Shown here one piece after another: positions 11,201-23,200 of a DNA stretch of 64,000 nt. A program made the translations under genes and the position numbers. Position 1 is the stretch's first letter. Each line of letters begins with the position of its first letter. The notes under the pieces were generated by a model. The model was given only the letters and a program-made list of their open reading frames with translations, searched no databases and was not told where the DNA came from. The stretch is taken from NCBI RefSeq assembly GCF_030867145.1, contig NC_134429.1, positions 15,872,677 through 15,936,676 of the forward strand. Direction: 5' to 3'. The stretch is from Opisthocomus hoazin (lineage: Eukaryota > Chordata > Aves > Opisthocomiformes > Opisthocomidae).

Positions 11201-14200
11201 GGATGTGATGCCAGGGGACCCCAGTGCCACCACGCCAGCAGACCCCAGTGCCACCAAGGGACCCCACCGATGCCCAGGGACCCTGGCAGCACCTGGGGAC
11301 CCCAACGAGGCCAAGGGACCCTGGTGACACATGGAGACCCCACTGGTGCCAGGGGATCCTGGTGATGCTGGGGGACCCCAATGACACCAAGGGACCCCCA
11401 GTGACACTCAGGGACCCCAGTGATGCTTGGGGACCCCAATGACACCAGAAGACCCCCAGTGACATTTGGGGACCCCAGTGATGCTTGGGGGCCCCGATGA
11501 CACCAAGAGACTTGAGTGACACCAAGACACCCCAGTGACACTTGGGGACCCCAGTGGCTCCAGGGGATCCTGGTGATGCCAGGAGACCCCAGTGACACCA
11601 AGGGACCCTACTGTGGCTCGGGAACCCCAAAGACACCAGTGGACCCCAGTAATGCCAGGTCACCCCACCTATACCCGGGGTCCCCGGTGCCACCAGGACC
11701 CCTGTCACCGCGCCAGCCCACCTGAGCCCAGCTCGTAGCGGAACTCGAGGTGGCCGCCAGCCATGGCCAAGGCGACAAAGTCCTCGACGGGGGCGGCTTT
11801 GCCGGCGCTGAAGAGCAGGAGCCCGTCGGGTGCCAGCGGCAGGAACTCGGCCTCCACCCGCAGCTCGTCGTGGACGTTGGTGAGGGGTGGGTAGGAGACG
11901 AAGGCGCCCGCTTCACCGAAGGATGGCACGCTCACCACCTCACCTGCGGCACCCACAAATCAGTATCTGGCTGGTGGGACCCCATCCTCCATCCCCACGG
12001 TGCCCACCTCCCCAAGGTGGGACCCCGTCCTCCATCCTCATGGTGCCCACCTGCCCAGGGTGGGACCCCATCCTCCATCCCCACGGTGCCCATCTCTCCG
12101 AGGTGGGACCCCACCCTCTATCCCTAGAGTGCCCATCTCCCCAGGGTGGGACCCCATCCTCCATCCCCGTGGTGCCCATCTCCCCGAGGTGGGACCCCAT
12201 CCTCTGTCTCCATGGTGCCCATCTCCCCAGGGTGGGACCCCGTCCTCTGTTCCCATCATGCCCATCTCCCCAGGGTGGTCCCCAGCCACGTCACCATCTC
12301 TCCAGGGTGGTCCCAGCCCCACGCCCATGTCCCCAGGGTGGTCCCAGCCCCATGCCCATGTCCCCAGGGTGGTGCCCATCTCCCCAGGGTGGTGCCAACC
12401 CCACCTCCATCTCCCCAGGGTGGTCCCCACCTCCCCAGGGTGGTCCCAGCCCCATGCCTGTGCCTCCAAGGTGGTCCCCAGCCATGTCCCCATCTCCCCA
12501 GGGTGCTCCCCAGCCCTGTGCCTGTGTCCTCAGGGTCGTCCCCAGCCATGTCCCCATCTCCCCAGGGTGGTCCCAGCCCCACGCCCATGTCCCCAAGGTG
12601 GTCCCCAGCCATGTCCCCATCTCCCCAGGGTGGTGCCAGCCGTGTCCCCATCTCCCTGGAGCAGTCCCCAGCCCCACGCTCATGTCCCCAAAGTGGTCCC
12701 CAGCCATGTCCCCATCTCCCCAGGGTGGTCCCAGCCCCGTGTCCGTGTCCCCAGGGTGCTCCCCACCCCGTCGCTGCGTCCCCAGGGTGGTGCCAGCCCC
12801 GTCACCACGTCCCCGGCCGCGCTCACCCTCGGTGCACCTCTCCCCGGCCTTGCCGAGGTGGCAGCGGCAGGTATAGCCCTGCCCGTCCGGCCGGTTGACG
12901 CAGGTGGCATCGGCCCCGCACGCCTCTGCGGGGTGACACGCCGTGAGCACCCGGCGGGGAGGGACACCGGGTGACGTCCCCGCGGGGCGGGCACCTACCT
13001 GGGTGACAGTGCGAAGCCTGCGAGTACTCGCAGTGGGTGCCGGTGAAGCCGTGGGGACAGCGGCAGACGTAGGTGCCACTCTCGGCGTCGTGGCACACGC
13101 CGCCGTTCTGAGGGGGGGGTGACACGGGTGTCAGCGACGGGTGGGGACGGGGAGCGATGGGTGGGTGTCACCTGCAGCCTCACCTGACATGGCCGGTCCT
13201 GGCAGGTGGGACAGCTGGTGACGCCGTGCGCCCGCAGGTCCATGTCCCCAAATGCCACCTCCTCCCCTTGGATGCGGAGCTGGCGCACGCAGCCTGCGGA
13301 GGGACAGAGACGGGGGGGGGGGGACGGTGACGCGCTGCTCGGGCCCCCGCCACCCTGCGGCCCCCCCAAACCCCACCGCTCACCCACGAAGCCGCGGCTG
13401 AGCCCCGTCTTCGCCACGGCGCCGAAATCGGGGTAACCCCCCAGGTACAGCTCCTCGTTCAGATCCAGCCCTTGAAACTTCCCCTGCGGGCGCAAGCGGG
13501 TGGGTGCCCACCTGCGGCACCCCGACCCCCACCCAACGCGGAGCCCACCCACCCTAAACCCCATACCTGGGAGGTCCCGTTGACCGGGGGGTGCCTGTCC
13601 AGCGCCAGCGAGCCCCGGGTGAGGTTGCGGAGCAGCCGGACCGTGTGGTACTCGCCCAGCCGCAGCGGTGTCGGGTGCCGGATGGTCGCCATGCCCGAAC
13701 CGGCATCGAACCTGATTTTTTTTTGGGGGGGGGGGGTACGATGGGTGTGGGTGGGTGCTGACACCCCGCAGCACCCGCAGCACCCACTCGCGGGTCTCAC
13801 CTGAACTCGGGGCGCCCGCCCACCAAGCCGAAGGAGATGAAGTCGGCGCCGCTGGTTTTCCGCTGCCCGTTGTAGAGGAGCAGCCCTGCGGGGTGGCAGG
13901 GGGGTCAGGCGTGATGGCACCCACCCAGGGGGGGGTCGCATCCCGGGGGACCCCAAAACACCCCCGGGATGGAGGGGAAACCCCCCCCAAGGAGACGGGG
14001 GGGCGGCTGGGGTGAGTAGAGGAGAGCTGAAGGAGGGAGAGGGGAGGATGGAGGGAGGGATGGCGAGGGAAAGGACGGAGGGGACGTGGCGGGGGGCACA
14101 GGGGGGGCACGGGGGGGGCACGGGGGGGTCCCGCTGGCGCTCACCATCGGCCGCGTCCGGTCGGAAAGTGATGAGGATCTCAAACCTCTTGTAGGCATCC

Positions 14201-17200
14201 TTGATGGTGGGCAGGGGGAGGAAGGAGCGGGGCGACTGCCCGAAGTAGGGGACCAGGCGCTCTGCGGGGACAGGGGGGGTCAGGAGGGGTGGGGGTCCAT
14301 CACCCCCACCCCCCCCGACCATGTCCGTCTGTCCGTCCGTCCTCACCTCGGACCTTGAGGACGTAGTAAGCCGTCTCCTGGCCGCGGCGGTTGGCGGCGG
14401 CGCAGGCGTAGACGCCGGCGTCCTCGTGGCGCACGGCCGGCAGCGTCAGGACGTTCCCCTCCACCCTGGCACCCGCCGGCAGCTCCCCCTCCAGCTGCGG
14501 CAGCACCCAGGGAGGGGGAGGGTCAGCACCCATAGGGTGCCCCCCACCCCCCGCACCTCATCCCTGCATCTTCCACCTCACCTTGCTCCAGGTGATCTCC
14601 GGCACCGGGAAGCCGGACGCCAAGCACGGCAAAACGGCCGCCGAGCCCACTGAGACCTCCTTCACCTCGGGCTGCCCGGCGATGTGGGGGGCGGCTGGGG
14701 ACGCACGGAGGTGTCACCACCCCGTGGTGACACCACGTGACCCCCCGTGTCCCCATCCCCACCTTGCACGTGGAGGATGACGTGGGACTGGACGGTGCCC
14801 ACGGCGTTGGCGGCGGTGCAGCGGTACTGCCCGGCGTCCGCCCGCTCCACCCGTTCGATGGTGAGGGTGCCGGCGCGGACCAGCACCCCGGGCCGGATCC
14901 GGCCCCCCACTTTGCTCCAGGTGACGTGGGGACGGGGTTCGCCCAAGCCCAGGCACTCCAGCTCCACCGCCGTCCCTGCCAGCACCGTCTGCACCGCCGT
15001 CCGGATGTTGATCAGGGCCCTGGGGAGAGCTTGGGGGGGGGGATAGCGGGGTTTTGGGGTGCCCTCCCGGCATGGGCGAGGCATCGCGGCTCGGGGTGCC
15101 AATCGGAGGGGGGAGAGATGGGGAGAAACGGGGTGCTTGTGGGCACGGGGAGATGTTGAGGACATCGGGGTGCCCGTGGGTGTGCGGAGAGATTGGGGGT
15201 GTCAGGACGCCTTCGGGCACGGGGAGAAATTGCGGGTGTTGGGGTTCCTGGGGGTATGGGGAGAGATCTGGGGTATCGGGGTACCCACCGGCATGGGGAG
15301 GGATCGGGGGTACCAGGGTGTTTGTGGGTGGGGGGAGAGATGGGGGTGTTGGGGTACCCGTGGGCATGGGGAGAGACTAGGGGTGTTGGGGTGCCCACAG
15401 GTGTGGGGAGAGATTGGGGGTGTTGGGGTGCCCATGGGTGTGGGGAGATGAGGGGTTTTGGGGTGCCCATGGGCGCAGGAGGAGAGGGGAACCCCACAAA
15501 TATGGGAAAATGAGGGGTACCGGGATGCCCATGGGCATGGGGGGGAGATTGGGGATGTTGGGGTGCCCATGGGTGTGGGGAGATGTGGGGTATTGGGGTG
15601 CCCATGGGCGTAGGAAGAGAGGGGAACCCCACCGATGTGGGAAAATGAGGGGTACCGGGATGCCCGTGGGCATGGGGGGAGTTGGGGGGTGCCCGTGGGT
15701 GTCGGAATAAACAGGGGGACTGGGGTGCTCATGGGTTTGGGGAGAGTTGGGGGGCACCAGGGAGCCTTGGGTGTAGGGAAACGGGGGAGCAGTGGGTGCC
15801 CACGGGTACAGGGGAGCGGGGTCAGTGGGTGCCCACGGGGCTGGGGAGGTGGGGGTCCCAGGGTGTCACTGTCCGTGGGGACAGGTCGGGGGGTGCCCAT
15901 GCCCCCGGGGCGCGGGCGCTGCTCCTACCCTGGACGGTGAGGGTGGCCCTGTCCTCCGCCTGCCCGCCCGGGGCGTGGGCCCGGCACACGTACACCCCCT
16001 GCGCGCCCCACGCCAGCTCCGGCATCCTGCGGGGACACAGCCGGGGTGTGGGACCCCGCGGGGGGCAGGCGGGCGGTCCCCACCGCCCCGCCCCCCCTCC
16101 TTACCGCAGCACCCCGTCCCGCACGCTGTGGGAGGGGGGCAGCTCCCCGCCGTCCTTCAGCCACTCCAGGCGTGCCCGGGGGTCTCCGGAGACGGCGCAG
16201 GCGAATTCAGCGGTGCTGCCCACCCCCTTGACGAGGCTCCCCGGTGTCACCCGGACAGTCAAGGGGCCACCACCGCCGTCCTCACCGTCACCAGCATCCC
16301 CTGGGCGGGATGCAAAGCCCTGATGGTACCCGGTGGCACGGGCATCCCCGGCGCACGGCGTCCCCGTTGTGGGGTAGGGGGGCTCACCATGGACGGCCAC
16401 GCGGGCGAAGGTCTCGGCGGTGCCGACGCGGTTGGTGACGAGGCAGCGGTAGGTGCCGGTGTCGGCCGGCAACGCCGGGCTGATGCGGAGGAGGCCAGCG
16501 CGGTGGACGACGCGTGCCGAGAGGCTGCCGTTGACCTTGTCCCAAGCGTAGAGCAGCGGCGGGGTGCCATGGGCCAGGCACTGCACCTGCAGCGCGTCAC
16601 CGGCACGCACCGTGGTCTCCTCCGGCAGGCTGGTGGCGTACGGCGGCGCTGCGGGGGTGGATGGTCCATCAGCACCCGGCCGCAGCCAGGATGGGGCAAC
16701 GAATGGGTCAACAGGGCTAGGAGGACATCGGTTGGAGGGTCTGGGTGGAGATGGAGGTGGGCGCATGTTCGGATGGACCAGAGATGAAGGGATGGATGGA
16801 GGCGTGTGAGAGGAGATGGAGAGGTGGATGTGAGCTGGGATGGATGAGTGACGGACCAATGCACAAGGAAGAGATGGATGGATGGATGGATGGATGGATG
16901 GATGAGATTGAGAGGACATGGAGAGGTGGATGTCAGCTGGGAAGGACAAGTGATGGGTGAATCCACAAGGAAGAAATAGATGGATTGATGGGATCAATGG
17001 AGGAGCTTGAGAGGAGATGGAGAAATACATGTGTGCTGGGGTGGGTGAGGTGGATGAATCCACAAGGAAAAGACGGATGGAGGGGCATGAGCAGAGATGG
17101 AGAGATGGGCGTGAGCTGGCACGAATCACAGAATCATAGACTGGTTTGGGTTGGAAGGGACCAAGATCATCTGGTTCCAACCCCCCTGCCATGGGCAGGG

Positions 17201-20200
17201 ATGCCTTCCACTAGACCAGGTTGCTCAAAGCCCCGTCCAACCTGGCCTTGAATGATGAATGAATCCACAAGGAAGAGATGGATGGAGGCGTGTGAGAGGA
17301 GATGGAGAGATGGGTGTGAGCTGGGATGAATCCACAAAGAAGGGATGGATGGAGAAGTTTGAGAGAAGATGGAAAGATGGGTGAGTGCTGGGATGGGTGA
17401 ACTGGGATGAATCCACCAGGAAGGGGTGGATGGAGGAGTTAGACGATGGGAGAGGTGGGCATGTGCTGGGATGGTTGAGTAATGGATGAATCCACCAGGA
17501 AGGGATGGATGGATGGATGGAGGGGTGTGAGAGGAGATAGGGAGATGGGTGTGAGCTGGGATGGATGAGAGCTGGAGGAATCCATGAGGAAGAGATTGAT
17601 GGAGGGGTGTGAGAGGAGATGGAGAGATGGGTGTGAGTGGGTATGGATGAGAGCTGGAGGAATCCATGAGGAAGAGATTGATGGAGGGGTGTGAGAGGAG
17701 ATGGAGAGATGGGTATGAGCTGGGATGGATGAGAGATGGATGAATCCATGAGGAAGAGACTGATGGAGGGGTGTGAGAGGAGATGGGGAGATAGGTGTGA
17801 GCTGGGATGGATGAGAGATGGATGAATCCATGAGGAAGAGATTGATGGAGGGGTGTGAGAGGAGATGGGTGTGAGCTGGGATGGTTGAGCAATGGACTGA
17901 TCCAGGAGTAGGGGAAGGATGGAGAAGAGAGCAGAAGTGGAGATAGGTGTGCACAGGGATGGGACGAGCAGATGGACACATCCATGGTTGATGGAGCTTG
18001 AGGGGCAATGGAAGGGAGGATGGCTGCTGGGCTGGAGCGAGGATGGATCCATGGGGAAGGGCTAGATGGGAGGGTGGAGGCGGTGACGGAGGTGGCCACA
18101 CACAGAGGAAGGACGGAGAGGAGCCAGGGATGGGCGACGGCAACAGCGGGGGCAAAGGAGACGGTGGAGATGGCCAAAGGGACCCAGGGGCACCCTGCTC
18201 CCCTGCCACCCCTTACTCTCCACGTCGAGGGTGACGAAGACCTCGGCGGAGCCGGCGGGGCTGCTGGCGTTGCAGATGTACTGGCCCGAGTCCTGCTGCG
18301 CGGCGCGGGGGATGACCAAGCTGCCGTTCTCCACCCGGTGCTGCCAGGGCAGGGGTGCCCGCAGCTTCGACCACTCGATGCGGGGCGCCGGCTCGCCTAC
18401 GGGGCAGCACCGGTGCCCATCACCGTGGCGTCAGGCCACCGCAGCAGGACACCCTTCGCCCGCCACCGCTCTCCATCCTCCCCGTACCTCTGGCCGTGCA
18501 GTGCAGCGTGGCGGTGTCCCCAGCCACCACGGTGACGGTGGGCGGCGCGGTGACCTCGGGGGCACCGGGGTGCCGCTGCGCCGACTCCACGTTGACGTCC
18601 ACCCGGGCTTGCGCCGAGCCCAAGGCGCTGTGTGCCGTGCAGACGTAGGTCCCGGCGTGCTCCGGCTTGGCTGGCGAGAGCTGGTGGAGGGAGGACAGGG
18701 TGGGTGGTGAGCACCGGGCACACACCGGCACCCCGCGGCACCCCGGGGTGCCCTGCTCACCTGCAGGATGGCCTGGCTGTCCATGTGCAGCAGCGTTTGG
18801 TGCTCCACCTTCTGCCGGGAGCCCAGCCGGCTCCAGCGCACCAGCGGTCGCGGTTCGCCACGGCCAAGGCACTCCAGGCTGAGGGATTTGCCCTCCTTCA
18901 CCGTCACGGGGCCTGGTGGCATCACCGACACCGTGGGGGCACCTGGAGAAGGGGGAGGACATCAGCGTGTGGATGGGGACACCACCACTAAAGACGTTGG
19001 CCTTGCGATGGGGACACCATCGCCCTGGGGGTATCTGGAGCATGGGGAGGACATCAGCACGGGGATGGGGATATCATTAGCCCAGAGGCATCTGCAGCAC
19101 ACGGAGAATACGAGGGTTGGGGACGCCACCACCCCAGGAGCATCTAGAGCACATGCAGGACATGAGCATGGGGATGGGGATGGGGACACCACCACCTCGG
19201 GAGCATCTGGAGCACATGGAGGACATAGGGATGGGGACATCATCACTCCAGGAGCACCTGAAGTATGGAGAGGATGCAGGGATGGGGAAAATACTACACG
19301 AGGAGGACCCAGAGCACACGAGGGATGTCAACATGGGGATGGCGATGGGGACACCACCACCTTAGCGGCACATGAGGACAGGGACAGGGCCAGCCCAGCC
19401 ACCTCGCACCTTGCACCAGGAGGTTGACGACGCTGCTGGCGACGCCAAAGCGGTTGGAGGCCACGCAGTGGTAGGCACCCTGGTTGCTCACATGGGCTCC
19501 AGTGATGGAGATGACCGAGCCGTTGGTGCTGATCTTCACATTGTCTGGGCAGGGAGAAGCTGTCAACACCAGGGCCACCCTGGAGACTGCGCCGGGGCCA
19601 CCCCTGGGACCACCCCATACCTTGGAGATGTTGGCCAGGTCCCATCCGCCAAGTGATGTTGACAGGTCGGGCGCCGTCGTGGACGCGGCACTTGAAGGTG
19701 GCATCCTCGCCCGGTGCCACCGCCATGCTGTGAGGGTCGATGGAGATGATGGGGCTCTGCAGACCTGCAGGGACAAAGGGACAGGGAAGCCACGAGGTCA
19801 CCCATGGCCCCCATTTCCCTCCAGTGTCCTCTATCGCCCTGTAGCCACACTCACGGTAGCTGGAGCTGTCATGGGAGGTGACGGTGACAGTGACGGTGGC
19901 CTCGCGGGAGACACTGCCCATGTCTGCCCGGCACACGTACTCCCCCGAATCGGCCACCGAGAGCTGTGACAGCCGCAGGCGGGACCCCACAACCTGGGGA
20001 CGCGATGGCAGGGGGTGGTGGCATCGGCTGGCCACCCACAGCCCCTGTCCCCAACCCCACCAGTGTCCCCACCTACCTGGTGCTTGGCCGGGAGGGACCC
20101 ACCACGCTTGTACCAGGTGATGGTGGCCTGTCCCTGGCCGGCCACCACGCAGTCCAGGTCCAGGGTCTGTCCCTCGGTGACAGAGGATGCCGAGGACTCG

Positions 20201-23200
20201 ATGCGGATGGGCGGCGTGAGGCCGGCGGCTGCGTGGGCAGAGTGAAGGGTCAATGTCCCCGCCCGTCCCCCGGCGCCGGTGGGGACCCGTCCCCCCAAGG
20301 GTGGCACTCACGGCGGGCTGGCTCGGCTCCGTCATCGATGGTGACGACGAGGGACGTCTCCTGCGTGACGCCGCCCCACGTCACCCGGCACACGTACTCC
20401 CCCGAATCGGCCGCCGTCACCTGCGGGATGCGCAGGCGGGTGCCCGACACCTTGGAGGGGACAACGCGGGGACACATCAGCGCCAGAGAGCAGGCGAGGG
20501 GACAAATTCAGGGTGACCCCCCCGCTCCGCGCTCTACCTGGTGGCCGGCGGGCAGGGACCCGCCACGCTTGTACCAGGTGACGGTGGCGGGGCCCGATCC
20601 TGCCACCACGCAGTTGAGGTCCAGGGTCTGTCCCTCGGCGATGGCCGAGGACGAGGACTCGATGCGGAGGGGCTGGGAGACGCCGGAGGCTGGGGGGGAC
20701 AGGGGAAGGGGACGTTTGTCGCCGAGGTGGCACCCGTCTGTCCCCAAGCGCCGCCCTCTTGCTTGCACTCACGGTAATAGGTGCCGGCGCCGGCGGGCAC
20801 GGTGACGATGACAGACGCCTCCTGCGTGACGGTCCCCAGGGTCACCCGGCACACGTACTCCCCCGAATCGGCCACCGCCACCTGGGCAAGGCGCAGGCGG
20901 GTGCCCGACACCTGGGGAGGTGACAAGTTGGGGACACATCAGCGACATGACGCGGGGCCGTGCCCTGTGGGGTGATGCCACCTCCCCGGTGTCCCACCTG
21001 GCTGTTGGGGGGCAGAGCCCCCCCGCGCCGGTACCAGGTGACGTGGGGGTGACCCTGCCCTGCCACCATGCAGTTGAGGTCCAGGGTCTGTCCCTCGGTG
21101 ACGGCGGCGGACGAGGTCTCGATCCTCACCGGCGGCGTGACACCGATGGCTGGAGGCGGCAGTGGGGTCAGCCACCGTGTCCCCATCGCGTCCCCGTGTC
21201 ACCTCCCGCCCATCCCCGGTACCGTAAGAGGAGCCGGCGCCGGTCTGGATGGTGACGATGAGGGACGTCTCGTGCGTGACACCGCCCGATGTCACCCGGC
21301 ACACGTACTCGCCCGAATCGGCCGCCGTCACCTGGGGGATGCGCAGGCGGGTGCCCGACACCTGGGGAGGTGACACATGTCAGAAGGGGGACACAAACCC
21401 CTCAGAGGTCCAAAAAAATCCCCTTTTCCACCCCGAAACGCTCCTCCGGTGTCCCCTACCTGGTGCTTGGCCGGGAGGGAGCCACCACGCTTGTACCAGG
21501 TGACAGTGGCCTGTCCCTGCCCGGCCACGATGCAGTGGAGGTCCAAGGTCTGTCCCTCGGCCACGGAGGAGGATGAGGACTCGATGCGCAGCGGGGGGGT
21601 GACACCAATGGCTGGGGACAGCAATGGGGGGTCACCCCATGGACCCTGGCACGGTCCCACTGTCCCCCATCCCCTCTGGTCCCCACTCACGGTAGGCGCT
21701 GGCCCCACTGGGCTGGATTGTCACCACGATGGAGATCTCCTTGGTGGTGGCACCGCTGGTCACCCGGCACACGTACTCACCCGAGTCGGCCGCTGTCACC
21801 TGCAGCAGCCGCAGCCGGGAGCCAGACACCTGCGGGGAGGGGACACGGTGGTCACCAGGGCCACTTTAGCTTGCACGGGGCCATCTGGGCTTGCTTGGAG
21901 CCACTTGGGTTTCCATGGGGTCACCAGAACTTGCATGGGCCACCTGGGCTTCCATGGGGCCACCTGGTCTTATATGGGGCCACTTGGGCTTGCACAGAGC
22001 CATGGGTCAACCCCAACCACCCTCCCCAGGGACATCCCCCTTGGTGTCCCCTACCTGGTGCTTGGCCGGGAGGGACCCCCCACGCTTGTACCAGGTGACA
22101 GTGGCCTGTGCGGGGCTGGCGATGACGCAGTTGAGGTCCAGGGTCTGGCCCTCAGCCACGGGTGATGACAATGACGAGGACTCGATGCGCAGAGGGGTTG
22201 TGCTGCTTGGGGCTGAGGACCAAGACAGGTTAGAGACCATGGTCACCACCACGTGTGACCCTCCGAGGGACACCAGGAGCCCGGGAAGCCAGGATGGGCG
22301 CGCACGTGGGTGGCTTCCCCAGGGAGCGATTCGTCTCAGACCCAGGGACACCGCAGGGCAGTGTCACCCACGCATGGGTAATGTCCCCGTCCCCTCGGGT
22401 CCCCACTCACGGTAGGCGCTGGCCCCACTCGGCTGGATTGTCACCATGATGGAGGTTTCCTTGGTGGTGCCACCGCTGGTCACCCGGCACACGTACTCGC
22501 CCGAGTCAGCCGCTGTCACCTGCAGCAGCCGCAGCCGGGAGCCGGACACCTGCGGGGAGGGGACACGGGGGCCATTTGGGCTTCCATGGGGCTACCAGAG
22601 CTTGCATGGGGCCACCTGGGCTTGCATGGGCCACCAGAACTTGCTTAGGCTACCTGGGCTTGCATGGGGACACCAGAGCTTTCATGGGCTACCTAGGCTT
22701 GCATGAGGCCACCTGGGCCAACTGAGTTTCCATGGGTCACTTGAGTTTCCATGGGGCCACCTGGGCTTCCATGGGGCCACCTGGGTTTGCATGTGGCCAC
22801 CTGGGCTTCCATGGGGCCACCAGAGATTGCATAGGGCACCTGGGCTTGCATGGGTCCATGGGTCAACCCCAACCACCCCCCCCGGGAACATCCCCTCAGC
22901 GTCCCCTACCTGGTGCTTGGCCGGGAGGGACCCCCCACGCTTGTACCAGGTGACGGTGGCCTGCGTGGGGCTGGTGATGACGCAGTTGAGGTCCAGGGTC
23001 TGGCCCTCGGCCACGGCGGAGGACGGGGACTCGATGCGCAGCGGGGTCGTGCTGCCCGGCGCTGGGGACCGAGACAAGAGGGTGACACTGGTGACCAGGG
23101 CACAGCCCTGCTGGCACAGGCACGAGAGACATGGCTCGGTGCTGCAGCATGTGGTCACCTCCCACTGACACTGTCACCCTCTGTCCCCACTCACGGTAGG

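Larger units (their letters stand above)
8312..11943 (-). other. HSPG2: HSPG2 domain V, LG2 and second EGF pair
   Basis: Exons 11943-11722, 10875-10643, 10556-10388 and 8437-8312. The first two, with the start of the third, form the second laminin G module (landmarks [71 protein letters not shown]). The rest encodes two EGF-like repeats ([10 protein letters not shown]...CRCPPGFGG and [21 protein letters not shown]). The 1.95 kb intron between the two EGF exons is the Z-DNA-like repeat listed separately. Confidence 0.93.
14347..19764 (-). other. HSPG2: HSPG2 domain IV, C-terminal seven Ig modules
   Basis: Exons 19764-19621, 19544-19410, 18942-18761, 18680-18488, 18396-18217, 16648-16388, 16300-16105, 16026-15928, 15019-14763, 14694-14582 and 14494-14347 encode seven Ig C2-type modules, each with the usual first Cys, Trp and DxGxYxC. 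Two modules occupy one exon each (16648-16388 and 15019-14763); the others are split between two exons. These modules are diverged from each other, unlike the eight-copy block upstream. Landmarks are [50 protein letters not shown] and [16 protein letters not shown]. Confidence 0.92.
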
